Positions 42,401-48,498 of a stretch of 48,498 nucleotides of DNA are shown here, piece by piece. Within the stretch, counting starts at the first letter, position 1. Each line of letters opens with the position of its first letter. Source of the stretch: Clostridia bacterium (GTDB lineage: Bacteria; Bacillota; Clostridia; Christensenellales; Borkfalkiaceae). The notes beneath the pieces are model-generated. The model did no database searches. It was not told the DNA's origin and worked only from the letters and a program-made list of their open reading frames with translations. A program made the translations under genes and the position numbers. The stretch lies in assembly GCA_017399945.1 (NCBI GenBank), contig JAFQAQ010000016.1, positions 1-48,498 of the forward strand. The letters are read 5' to 3'.

Positions 42401-45400
42401 ATCAGTAATTAGCATTAACGGAACTACTATCGTAGCTAGCACGTATGAAACGGGTAAGGCTGAAGTAACTGCAACTATTGTAACTGCTAACTATACAGTT
42501 ACTAAGACCTTCAGCGTTATTGTAAACGCTCCCGTAGTTCTAGCAGACGGCGTAGAAATCACTGATATCAATCTTGATATGAGTGAAGAAACAACTATTA
42601 CTTTATATTATGACAATACGGAAATTACCGACGGCATTACAATCGCTATTTCAAGCGAAATCGCAACTGCTTCTGGTAACGTAATTACCGCAAGCGCTAC
42701 AAACGGTGGTTTTGCTGAAGTAACTATTACTTATGACGGCTTGTCAATTACCTTAGGTCTTTCCGTTCTAGCATCTGACGTTGAAGACGTGCTTGTTAAC
42801 CCATACTTCTCGGCTGTTGACGGCGTATTCTTTAACGAATCACTAACCGAAGAAACTACCGTTGAAGACCTACTCGGCACTAGCGACCCAGTTATCGCCG
42901 CTGTTGCTGAAGACGGCACCAACCTAACTGTTTCTAACGGTAAGATTTTAGGTGTAGAAACTGTAAACACCGGTATCACTGATACCATCATTACGTTATA
43001 TACCGCAAATAAGGGTTATAACGTAAGCATTAAGGCTTATACCTTAATTATCGACCAAGCTTCTGATATGAGCTACTTTACCGTAAAAGACGTTGAAAAC
43101 TATGGTAAAGGTCATACTACCGGTACTGCAGGTAACTATAAATACATCGACTTTGCTAAGGGTGACGTTGAATGGGACGGCTACTATATCATGATTAACG
43201 ATATAGACTTCTTAGAAGAAGGTTATTCTCATAAGTTTGACGTTAATAATGTAGGCGTAAACTTTGGTTCTCACGGCTTTGCTGCATCTAACAAGACGAC
43301 CTTAGGTGGATTGTTAGGCAAGAAAGGTTTAATGGGTACCTTTGACGGTAACGGCTACACTATGAACAACGTAACCGTAGCGAAATCAGGTTTCTTTGGT
43401 GTAATTTCCGGTACTGTAAAGAACGTTAGAATGACTCTAGTTCAAAAATCTGGTCAAACTTCAAACCTCAACCCACAAGGCGACTCCTACTATGGTAAGT
43501 ATGATAGCGAGGGTATTCTTTGTGCATACGTTCTTGACGGTGGCTTAATTTCCGACGTTTATATTGACATCGTAAGTGGTTCTATGAACAGTGGCTATGG
43601 TACGTACATTCTTGCTAGTGAAGTTTCTGCTAACGCTACCTTAAGGAATATGATTATTAACTATTCCGATAACGGTTCGCAAGCCGACCTTACGGCTGCA
43701 GGTGGTCCTGCGTTCTATGACCGTGGTGCAACTATCGAAAACGTTTACTACATTTCACCATATCACATGAACCTTAATTACTATCAAGCTGAAGAAAAGA
43801 AATATTACGGCGTAGACGTAAACGGAACCACTAACAACCTTCAACTTATTACTCAAGACGCTAGATACGTAGACGGCGTAGATATGGGTGAAGGTAGCGT
43901 AGTTACTAAGACCGTATATCAGACCTATTTCCAAAATATTAGTTTTAATCTTGACAACGACGTTGTTACCTTAAAAGACGGAACTAGATTTACCTCTTAT
44001 GAATATACGACCATTAACGGTATCAAACGTTATTCTAACTATGCTAAGATGACTGCAGACTATGCTGCAAACGCAGAAGCATTCAAAAACTTTAACAAAG
44101 ACGTGTGGGAAATCGTTAACGGCGTACCCAAATTTGCAAAATCGCTCGGGGACAGCTACAAGCTGTTCCTCGGCAATGCAGAATTCGAAGGCGAATTAAT
44201 TGAAACTTCGATTAACAAGTCCTTTGATTTATCCGTAAGGGTAGATGGTTCTGCGTTAGAAGGTGCAACCTTAGTTGAAAACGGTGATACCAAACTTCTC
44301 ACCATCAACGGCACTACTGCGACTGCAAACGTTAAGGGTGAAACATCCGTAACTATTACTTATAAGAACTTTACTAAAACTATTAACGTTAAAGTATATC
44401 CCGAAACCGTAGAAAGTCTAAACACCTACAAGTTCTCAGCAGTAGACGGTTTGTTCTTCGATGGGGAAACCGAAGTTAAGTTAAACGATATCTTCGATCT
44501 TTCTGAAACTTCTATCGTTTCAGTATTAGATGCAGAAGGCAACGCGTTAACTTACGATGCTGAAAATGATTTAATCAAGGGCGTTTCTTCAAGCAAAGAC
44601 GGTTACGTGGACGGGTCAATTACCGTATATACTGCCGACGATAAAGCTTATAAAGTAAACGTTCAAATCGCAACTTTAATTATCAACGAAGTATCTGATT
44701 TAGAATACTTCAAAGCAAATGGTAAAGCAGACTATCCTAGAGACGGTAATGGTGCCGTAACCGCGTGGAACGTTGTGTTTGATAACGCCGAAACTAATAT
44801 GGTTTGGGACGGTTACTACGTATTGGCTAACGATATCGATGCAACCGGTTATACTCACGACTTACGTAACGGTTACACCGTAAACGCTAGTGCTTTCTTA
44901 CCTTCTCGTATGGATTACCTTGCAAACTCTGGTTGGTACCTTAATGCTCCAATGCACGGTTTAATGGGTACGTTCGATGGTCAAGGACATACCATTTCTA
45001 ACTTAACTACTATTAGTGGAACTGGTTTATTTGCAGTCGTTAACGGCGCAACCATTAAAAACGTTGGTTTCGTTAACTGTAATACTCAAAACTCTGCTGG
45101 TGGCTTCTTGGCATACGGCGCTATTGCAGGTACTAAGTTACACGACGTATACGTATCTACGGCATCCGTAACACCCTCAAGCGATTGGGCTCCTATCTTT
45201 ACCGGTATTGGTCATAAACAATTCGGTTGGAGCAACGTTGTTATTATCGATAACACTACCGACACGTATACTAACGGTAGATCTGCAAGCTCGTTTACCG
45301 ACGATATCGTAAGACATAGTGCAACTAGCCCAGCAACTTTCGGTCATACTAATATCAATATTCAACCATACAAGGGTGTATATATCGTTTCTAACAAACC

Positions 45401-48400
45401 TTTACAAGGTGAAGGAAACGGCACGTCTTACGTAGCAGGCTTAGAAGCAAGATACGTTGACGGTCAAGTTGCAACCTTAGTAGCAGGTGCTGGAATTGCA
45501 AACGTAGCAGAAGGTTCTGACCTTACCGTAGAAGGAATTTATCGTTACACCACGTACGCAAAATTCGTTGCTGACGCAGCAAATCGCGATTTCAGTGGAT
45601 TTAGCGACACTATGTGGACCATGATTGGTGGCGTACCTTCCTTCAACTCGGCAGTAAGCATTTCAAACGCACAAGTATATTTAGGTAATAGCCTTGTTGA
45701 CGAAAACGGCGCAATGCTACAAATTGATTCAAGTGCAGACGTAACCTTCCGTGTTAACGGCTATGCAATTGACGGTCAAGTAACCCTACAAGTAGTAGAA
45801 GGTACTTCCGTAACCGTAAGTGGGGCAACCGTAACGGCAGGAAATGTTGTTGGTGACACCGTTATTAGTGCAACCTTTGAAGGCGTAACCAAACAATTCA
45901 CCGTATCAGTGGTAAATCCCGTAGAAACTCTTGATATCGATCCAATAACCTTCTCGGCTATGGACGGCGTAATCGATTATGAAGAAGTTCTCGGAACTGC
46001 AAACCCAACAATATTAAAAGCAACCGATAAGGACGGCAACGTCCTTACGGTTGGTGCAAACAACCAAATTCTTGGTTTAGCAACTTCTGGCGACGCTGTA
46101 ACTGAAACTCAAATCGTTCTTTACATGTCCGATCGTACCGTTGCTATTCCAGTAAACGCATACAGCCTAATCATTGACGAAGTATCAGACTTTACTACCT
46201 ATACTACGTCAAACGGCAATGGATATTATTTACTTGCAAAAGATTTAGACTTTACCGATTACACCATCGAATACCAAGCAGATTGTGCTTTACTAGTAGA
46301 TGGTTTATCTGGTACCTTTGATGGAAACGGTTATACTATTTCTAACGTAACCTTAACTTCAAACTCCGTATTCCCCAAAGTAAACGCTGGTATCGTTAAA
46401 AATCTTGCTGTAACTAATCTTAAACACTCTGTTGAAACTGGTGGGTCTCTCAACGGTGGCAACAACGCACTTTTCGTTGGTGTTTTATCTAACGGTGCGA
46501 CCGTTACCGACTGTTCGATTGATATCACCCAAAAGAAATTCAACTCTGCATGGAACGGTAAATGGGTAGTATTCTCAGCAACCGAAGATTCCAAGATTTC
46601 TAACTCCGTAGTATATTGGGACGTATACTATGACAATACTGGTTCTCAACTTACTTATGGCTCCGGTACTGGTGCAGGTATGTTCGTTGATAACATAAAA
46701 TTAGAAAACGTTATACTTGTATCTCCATTTGAATTAAACTTTGGTGGTTACCAAGGTGCAACTATCAGAACGACTGAAACTGCTTCTGAAAAACTAGTTA
46801 AGCCAGTTACTCACGATGCGGCTTACGTTGATGGTGTTGTACCCAGTACTACAACTTCCGTTTACTACGATCCTTGGAACATGCAAAATGGATATAAATA
46901 CGATTTGGATAAATATCCGGAAATGCAAAGAAAATTAGGCGAAGAATGGGGCACTGCTGAATATACTATTACCTTAATTCAAGGTATCAAACGTTATAGT
47001 TCAGTTGACACCTTGATTAGCGATGCCGCTAACAACACCACCACGTTTGCAAACTTCAATCGTGACGTATGGGAAATTGTAAGTGGCGTACCTATGTTCG
47101 TAAAAGGCCTTGAAAACAGCTACAAGTTGTTCTATGGCAATGCAGAATTTGAGGACGAACTAATTGAAACTTCGGTAAACAAATCCTTTGACTTAACGGT
47201 TAGAGTAGACGGTGCAGCTATTTCAGGCGCTACCTTAGTTGAAAATGGCGAGACCAAACTTCTTACCATCAACGGCACTACTGCAACTGCAAACGCAAAG
47301 GGTGAAACTTCGGTAACTATTACTTACAGAAACTTCACCAAGACCATTAACGTTAAAGTATATCCCGAAGAAATAGTAGAAGAAAAGACCTACAAATTCT
47401 CAGCAGAAGACGGCTTGTTCTTCGATGGCTCTGACGAAGTTAAGTTAAACCAAATCTTCGATCTTTCTGAAACCACTATCGTTTCAGTAGTAGATGCTGA
47501 AGGTAACGCATTAACTTACGACGCAGAAAACGATTTAATCAAAGGCGTTTCTTCAAACAAAGACGGCTACGTGGACGGTTCAATTACCGTATATACTGCC
47601 GACAAATCGTATAAAGTAAACGTTCAAATCGCAACGTTAATTATCAACGAAGTATCCGACCTTGCTTACTTTAAGGCAAGCGCTAACTCCGCTTCTTATG
47701 GTAAACAATGTTTCGGTGTAGGCGGTTCTGCTGATAACGACTTGTGTGATTGTATCTATGCAGGTGCATCTTGTCCTGAGTGTGGTCACTCTGGTGCTGC
47801 AAACGAAGCATGGACTTACTATTGGTCAGCATGGTTTGATTCTGCCGACGATATGAAATGGCAAGGCTACTACGTGTTAGCAAACAACATCGATGCAACT
47901 GGTTATACTCACGACTTGCGTAACGGATTCACCGTAGGTACCGAAGCGTTCGTACCTTCTAGATACGACTACTTGGCAAACACCGGTTGGTATAATAACG
48001 GATACGTTCACGGATTTGGCGGTACCTTCGATGGTCAAGGCTACACAATTTCTAACTTACAAACTATTGCTAGCTACGGCTTGTTTGGTATAATTAACGG
48101 TGGTACCGTACAAAACGTAGGTTTTGTTAACTGTAACACCACTAGTAGCTCCAAGGGCTTCTTAGCACAAGCAGCTACTCAGTACTCTGTATTTAAGGAC
48201 GTATACGTATCTACTCCTGCAATCACTCCACAATCTCAATACACTCCATTAGTAACCGGTATTGGTCACTTTGGCTGGAACTGGGAAAGAGTAGTTATTA
48301 TTGATAACACTACGTTAGAAGTTGCAAATGGCAGATACTACGGCTCTATCACTGCCGACGCAGAAAGACACGTAAACAACAAACCTGCAACCTTCGGTTA

Positions 48401-48498
48401 TTCTTTAGAGAACGTTCAACCCTTCAAAGGCACCTACGTTGTATCTAACAAACCTATGAGTGCTCAGGGTAACGGAACTAGCCTAGTTGCAAGCTTAG
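36495..48498 (+). CDS. Giant modular lipoprotein, truncated at the window edge
   Basis: The frame is open from ATG 36495 (AAAGGAGG upstream) to the edge: at least 4,001 residues, with no stop. I checked the frame at five points. After a lipoprotein signal (MKSVLRKISFVLLAIVAAFS, lipobox STGC near residue 32) come Ig-like (Big_2) repeats, e.g. 'YKSSDESVLSVDQFGKFTAN', and then at least seven modules. Each has an 'FSAxDGxFF...DIFGKDV...AYDKDN' domain, then 'GYYVLANDIDATGY', a GLUG-type block 'GTFDGNGHTISNLTT...GLFG', and a 'YVDGxxxxxxxIKRYT...WEIVNGVPKF' ending. No glycosidase motif was recognised. Likely role: an adhesin or glycan-binding surface fibre of this locus. The 3' end and anchor are missing. 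Confidence 0.9.
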   Translation, partial: MKSVLRKISFVLLAIVAAFSFSFLVATSTGCNKGSSSSGSGNTGLPSIQLIKFEQTDVSMIVGDEKYVVAVANDTSNEVKITYKSSDESVLSVDQFGKFTANKKGTAVVTASYSYYSATCNVTVGHGNFVPVLNIDNVTDNTISVPKGTDYELNPYVIFNGKKFTNATYNFKYSGNKISVNNLGKITANEKGEVKLTVTASWDGFNGISSLSKTLTVKVTNFISIFVNEGNGVETLYNMSLPTLTGSTAATVPFVVGAIDNQGQVNASNIQVEVVEGSDVVSYADGKLSSLGLGDAKIKITVSDFENEIHVKYVDVSVERAMGDYSQNGEYIVVDMDTLTGDGINLSEIFGEDVILTDAYLGKTELEIDNNKIVGGVEGFAFGTPAPVVLTLYTADRGYNVKVLPYVYKNAQTHAERVEFSSYDGVLPLETIFGNDVTVKEAYLKTEDGERKLNISEDGKGILGVDSGAKPTEFTIAVATDTEMKYVDVTAYTLIIDEMSDFDYFAVKPGTWSWTPNKYTIYSGLDWNGYYVLANDIDASEYAYSMHSIQTLPNNDPGKEGEFVTGRGYYYQYWGSLNWGWARFGMMHGNFWESQGPEKMGLTNKGFQGTFDGRGHTIFNYNANIDGLFGPINGGVIKNVAFKNSAVPSDGMLGGVAFNGAIFENIYVETNPDYNISRLWSGSCVVTSASNTCTWKNVVVYVTSKGKTPVGPNYGILAGTSGSSYSSSNSGVFIIADNPLAASYNAGSITSVTFEAEYVDGVKQEGGNTASGIRRYNSLDAVAADKEANAAALAKFNPDFWTILGDAIPVFTTCLSADELEIYIGDELADGANARVFQNTSNSVNVRYQGLEVKKVDSVEIISGDTVVETVDNCTLSGLTTGKATIKVTYSLNGVTLSREIVINSVPEVKPYVNVLEFSARQGLFMDDEFDVVSLEDIFGKEVEIFAAYDKDNNPLTIDNENGLILDLITDAKEITHTTIDLYTDTEAYRVTVNAYASVIKEAEDLEIFKITVPWSFPQKDENGNVVTWSYNFADGDFCFDGYYLLANDIDATGYVHNVINGTALAGSINSERAWQNEIFSTGLGSEAYPTHGFIGTFDGNGHLISNLTTRYGGLFGIINKGTIKNIGIVNHTSPDSYSGIFADQAIRNATFDNVYISSEINYTSSETYLGMLVNDPSSVINVSNVVIEDYNTYTESSAVGSMFGYFARSNGNTNPYIKTYGNFQDGAFKDVYVISKNALFQSGWSKNNPVYTATWDGEYVDGVKTESTYTRTPSKDLGEVTFDVGIPGVRRYTSSEKMMADVANVNTSGFNTEYWNIVNGLPKFKAISMSNYIKVYLGDQAAEEGLVTINNDTSYEVNLRIDGIIYDQADFTVTLTSGNSISVDGKTVTSGKTASSALSVLTITDKNLGTFVVSVDVVAPTTEYGEELVYSARTGEFFKGDTPIEISDIFGKDVTLIKAYDKDNNLLSVDNNVISGVATSNIAILSDELTLVAESESIKVKVKAVALVIDEAEDLYCFQADSNAIVNTSTWTIDFASADALKVEGYYMLVKNIDASVLGTYSYSNGYTVNLDSFNGFPRMDYLAAGGGWHSMGVGKHGFIGTLDGNGYTISNLTTDPWGGLLGAIYSGTVKNIAFVNCGTTNGSNGAIALGAAANAKFENVYVSTPVGVAGSNSAPLVASYGHKTTFKNVVIVDNTSLNITSRTVDVNYGSLTHDARRWSDRDVPIAPATFYDANVSNLYVISEKPFAGTVAKGTTVLTTMMDARYVDGQLVDDLLFTGTYGTGGTAFEENADLTVANSKRYTSAANMLADVDNNDFTAFDTSIWEVVNGVPRFKSIDASNFVKVAVNGVEIGGNYKALLGDEITLSLVLDGEAYDQAFTISAVDTSLVTIDGTKITASNVTIGSTVINVTVGTQVIPFILEICEPTIVADGEEIIGSITLRLAKQAEIDFVYNGSSVQGTVTVQSDSSVISINGTTIVASTYETGKAEVTATIVTANYTVTKTFSVIVNAPVVLADGVEITDINLDMSEETTITLYYDNTEITDGITIAISSEIATASGNVITASATNGGFAEVTITYDGLSITLGLSVLASDVEDVLVNPYFSAVDGVFFNESLTEETTVEDLLGTSDPVIAAVAEDGTNLTVSNGKILGVETVNTGITDTIITLYTANKGYNVSIKAYTLIIDQASDMSYFTVKDVENYGKGHTTGTAGNYKYIDFAKGDVEWDGYYIMINDIDFLEEGYSHKFDVNNVGVNFGSHGFAASNKTTLGGLLGKKGLMGTFDGNGYTMNNVTVAKSGFFGVISGTVKNVRMTLVQKSGQTSNLNPQGDSYYGKYDSEGILCAYVLDGGLISDVYIDIVSGSMNSGYGTYILASEVSANATLRNMIINYSDNGSQADLTAAGGPAFYDRGATIENVYYISPYHMNLNYYQAEEKKYYGVDVNGTTNNLQLITQDARYVDGVDMGEGSVVTKTVYQTYFQNISFNLDNDVVTLKDGTRFTSYEYTTINGIKRYSNYAKMTADYAANAEAFKNFNKDVWEIVNGVPKFAKSLGDSYKLFLGNAEFEGELIETSINKSFDLSVRVDGSALEGATLVENGDTKLLTINGTTATANVKGETSVTITYKNFTKTINVKVYPETVESLNTYKFSAVDGLFFDGETEVKLNDIFDLSETSIVSVLDAEGNALTYDAENDLIKGVSSSKDGYVDGSITVYTADDKAYKVNVQIATLIINEVSDLEYFKANGKADYPRDGNGAVTAWNVVFDNAETNMVWDGYYVLANDIDATGYTHDLRNGYTVNASAFLPSRMDYLANSGWYLNAPMHGLMGTFDGQGHTISNLTTISGTGLFAVVNGATIKNVGFVNCNTQNSAGGFLAYGAIAGTKLHDVYVSTASVTPSSDWAPIFTGIGHKQFGWSNVVIIDNTTDTYTNGRSASSFTDDIVRHSATSPATFGHTNINIQPYKGVYIVSNKPLQGEGNGTSYVAGLEARYVDGQVATLVAGAGIANVAEGSDLTVEGIYRYTTYAKFVADAANRDFSGFSDTMWTMIGGVPSFNSAVSISNAQVYLGNSLVDENGAMLQIDSSADVTFRVNGYAIDGQVTLQVVEGTSVTVSGATVTAGNVVGDTVISATFEGVTKQFTVSVVNPVETLDIDPITFSAMDGVIDYEEVLGTANPTILKATDKDGNVLTVGANNQILGLATSGDAVTETQIVLYMSDRTVAIPVNAYSLIIDEVSDFTTYTTSNGNGYYLLAKDLDFTDYTIEYQADCALLVDGLSGTFDGNGYTISNVTLTSNSVFPKVNAGIVKNLAVTNLKHSVETGGSLNGGNNALFVGVLSNGATVTDCSIDITQKKFNSAWNGKWVVFSATEDSKISNSVVYWDVYYDNTGSQLTYGSGTGAGMFVDNIKLENVILVSPFELNFGGYQGATIRTTETASEKLVKPVTHDAAYVDGVVPSTTTSVYYDPWNMQNGYKYDLDKYPEMQRKLGEEWGTAEYTITLIQGIKRYSSVDTLISDAANNTTTFANFNRDVWEIVSGVPMFVKGLENSYKLFYGNAEFEDELIETSVNKSFDLTVRVDGAAISGATLVENGETKLLTINGTTATANAKGETSVTITYRNFTKTINVKVYPEEIVEEKTYKFSAEDGLFFDGSDEVKLNQIFDLSETTIVSVVDAEGNALTYDAENDLIKGVSSNKDGYVDGSITVYTADKSYKVNVQIATLIINEVSDLAYFKASANSASYGKQCFGVGGSADNDLCDCIYAGASCPECGHSGAANEAWTYYWSAWFDSADDMKWQGYYVLANNIDATGYTHDLRNGFTVGTEAFVPSRYDYLANTGWYNNGYVHGFGGTFDGQGYTISNLQTIASYGLFGIINGGTVQNVGFVNCNTTSSSKGFLAQAATQYSVFKDVYVSTPAITPQSQYTPLVTGIGHFGWNWERVVIIDNTTLEVANGRYYGSITADAERHVNNKPATFGYSLENVQPFKGTYVVSNKPMSAQGNGTSLVASL
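37747..39236 (+). repeat. Giant lipoprotein module 1
   Basis: Approximate bounds. It opens with a divergent 'VEFSSYDGVLPLETIFGNDV' domain, followed by 'WNGYYVLANDIDASEY' (from about 38073) and 'GTFDGRGHTIFNYNANIDGL'. The loop between the two strands is long and aromatic-rich ('GRGYYYQYWGSLNWGWARFG'). Confidence 0.75.
39237..40775 (+). repeat. Giant lipoprotein module 2
   Basis: Approximate bounds. Contains 'LEFSARQGLFMDDEFDVVSL', 'IFGKEVEIFAAYDKDNNPLT', 'FDGYYLLANDIDATGY' (about 39608) and 'HGFIGTFDGNGHLISNLTT' (about 39769), closing with 'GVRRYTSSEKM' and 'EYWNIVNGLPKF'. Confidence 0.8.
40776..42030 (+). repeat. Giant lipoprotein module 3
   Basis: Approximate bounds. Contains 'LVYSARTGEFFKGDTPIEIS', 'IFGKDVTLIKAYDKDNNLLS', 'VEGYYMLVKNIDASVLG', 'HGFIGTLDGNGYTISNLTT' (about 41287) and the closing 'SKRYTSAANM' and 'SIWEVVNGVPRF'. 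Confidence 0.8.
42031..42790 (+). repeat. Extra Big_2-like Ig segment between modules 3 and 4
   Basis: About 250 codons of short beta-rich repeats with the 'TISAVDTSLVTIDGTKITAS', 'VQSDSSVISINGTTIVAS' and 'AISSEIATASGNVITASATN' pattern, typical of Ig-like group 2 domains. It lengthens the spacing between modules 3 and 4 to about 2.0 kb against about 1.5 kb elsewhere. Confidence 0.7.
42791..44425 (+). repeat. Giant lipoprotein module 4
   Basis: Approximate bounds. Contains 'PYFSAVDGVFFNESLTEETT', 'WDGYYIMINDIDFLEEGY' (about 43171) and 'KGLMGTFDGNGYTMNNVTV', closing with 'GIKRYSNYAKM' and 'DVWEIVNGVPKF' before an Ig-like spacer that opens the first copy of the duplication. Confidence 0.8.
44090..45450 (+). 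repeat. Internal duplication, copy A (pairs with 47054-48498)
   Basis: From 'NKDVWEIVNGVPKF' on, both DNA and protein match copy B at an offset of 2,964 nt, e.g. ACGGCACTACTGC occurs in both Ig-like spacers and 'NAEFEGELIETS' matches 'NAEFEDELIETS'. After the B-specific insertion the offset is about 3,055 nt. Confidence 0.75.
44426..45942 (+). repeat. Giant lipoprotein module 5
   Basis: Approximate bounds. Contains 'YKFSAVDGLFFDGETEVKLN', 'WDGYYVLANDIDATGYTHDL' (about 44805), 'HGLMGTFDGQGHTISNLTT' and 'NVVIIDNTT', then 'YIVSNKPLQGEGNGTSYVAG'. It is nearly duplicated as module 7. Confidence 0.85.
45943..47387 (+). repeat. Giant lipoprotein module 6
   Basis: Approximate bounds. A shorter, more divergent unit: 'ITFSAMDGVIDYEEVLGTAN', 'GNGYYLLAKDLDFTDY', 'DGLSGTFDGNGYTISNVTL' (about 46300) and 'GIKRYSSVDTL', 'DVWEIVSGVPMF' at the end. 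Confidence 0.75.
47054..48498 (+). repeat. Internal duplication, copy B (edge-truncated)
   Basis: This copy follows copy A through the Ig-like spacer, FSA domain and GLUG-type block. It differs by a cysteine-rich insertion of about 30 codons and by scattered substitutions. The copy may continue beyond the window. Confidence 0.75.
47388..48498 (+). repeat. Giant lipoprotein module 7 (cut by the window edge)
   Basis: Approximate start. Contains 'YKFSAEDGLFFDGSDEVKLN', a cysteine-rich insertion (47690-47830), 'WQGYYVLANNIDATGYTHDL' and 'HGFGGTFDGQGYTISNLQT'. It runs into the window end within the 'GNGTSLVASL' segment that matches module 5. Confidence 0.85.

Noticed and set aside
40002-46594. 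Short minus-strand ORFs inside the giant gene (for example 40002-40220, 42731-42991, 46331-46594)
   Set aside because: They lack ribosome binding sites and mirror the regular codon pattern of the long plus-strand frame, so they are shadows.
37747-48498. Regularly spaced repeats as a CRISPR array
   Set aside because: The repeats are in-frame coding modules of over 1 kb with degenerate DNA similarity, not short identical repeats with spacers.
36495-48498. Frameshift or stop inside the giant gene
   Set aside because: Phase was confirmed at about 40320, 44880, 48000 and the edge relative to 36495; all agree with one frame.

Overview
The window looks like a chromosomal segment of an uncultured, AT-rich, Gram-positive anaerobe of the Clostridia, probably gut-associated. 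The support is a DUF4364 protein, a TSCPD-domain protein, an anaerobic RNR-activase-type radical SAM enzyme, MsmX-style carbohydrate ABC transporters without their own ATPase, many AraC-type regulators, and strong AGGAGG ribosome binding sites with TTGACA/TGnTATAAT promoters. No tRNA, rRNA, CRISPR array, integrase or transposase was recognised.

Layout. (1) 1-1800, minus strand: a radical SAM activase-like gene followed by an EamA-like permease. (2) 1858-6641: an AraC regulator divergent from three Gfo/Idh/MocA-type oxidoreductase genes and a TIM-barrel sugar isomerase/epimerase, which looks like NAD-dependent sugar or glycoside catabolism. (3) 6706-8535: a folded, independently transcribed non-coding RNA with its own promoter and UUCG-loop terminator, directly upstream of a TIR/repeat/transmembrane protein. 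(4) 8849-13504: housekeeping genes (Dtd, TSCPD, DUF4364, an unknown protein, a NudF-like ADP-ribose pyrophosphatase, TypA/BipA). (5) 13539-19322: a second AraC regulator divergent from an SDR dehydrogenase, SMP-30 lactonase, UxuA-like dehydratase, SGNH hydrolase and clan GH-A glycosidase, which reads as an intracellular oxidative sugar or uronate route. (6) 19490-24113: a SIS-domain isomerase, an archaeal-like triosephosphate isomerase homologue, an MFS transporter, a long YjbQ protein and a CapA-like phosphoesterase. (7) 24209-48498: a third AraC-type protein, two paralogous large solute-binding lipoproteins, two ABC permeases, a secreted Ig/jelly-roll protein, a DUF4838 lipoprotein and a giant modular lipoprotein that runs off the right edge.

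Region 7 is the most unusual part. The last gene is open for 4,001 codons (36495 to the edge) and encodes a lipoprotein made of an N-terminal Ig-like region and at least seven long modules. Each module has an 'FSAxDGxFF...IFG' domain of about 100 residues, a 'GYYVLANDIDATGY' strand, a GLUG-type 'GTFDGNGYTISNLTT...GLFG' block and an 'IKRYTS...WEIVNGVPKF' closing segment. Two modules are recent near-copies, and one carries a cysteine-rich insertion. Together with the transporter and the DUF4838 protein this suggests a surface glycan-capture and uptake locus. Its regulation seems layered: a 23-bp element shared between the AraC gene and the second binding-protein gene, a strong promoter followed by a leader of about 390 nt, and hairpins between the binding-protein and permease genes and after the permeases.

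All family calls come from reading motifs by eye; no database search was run.
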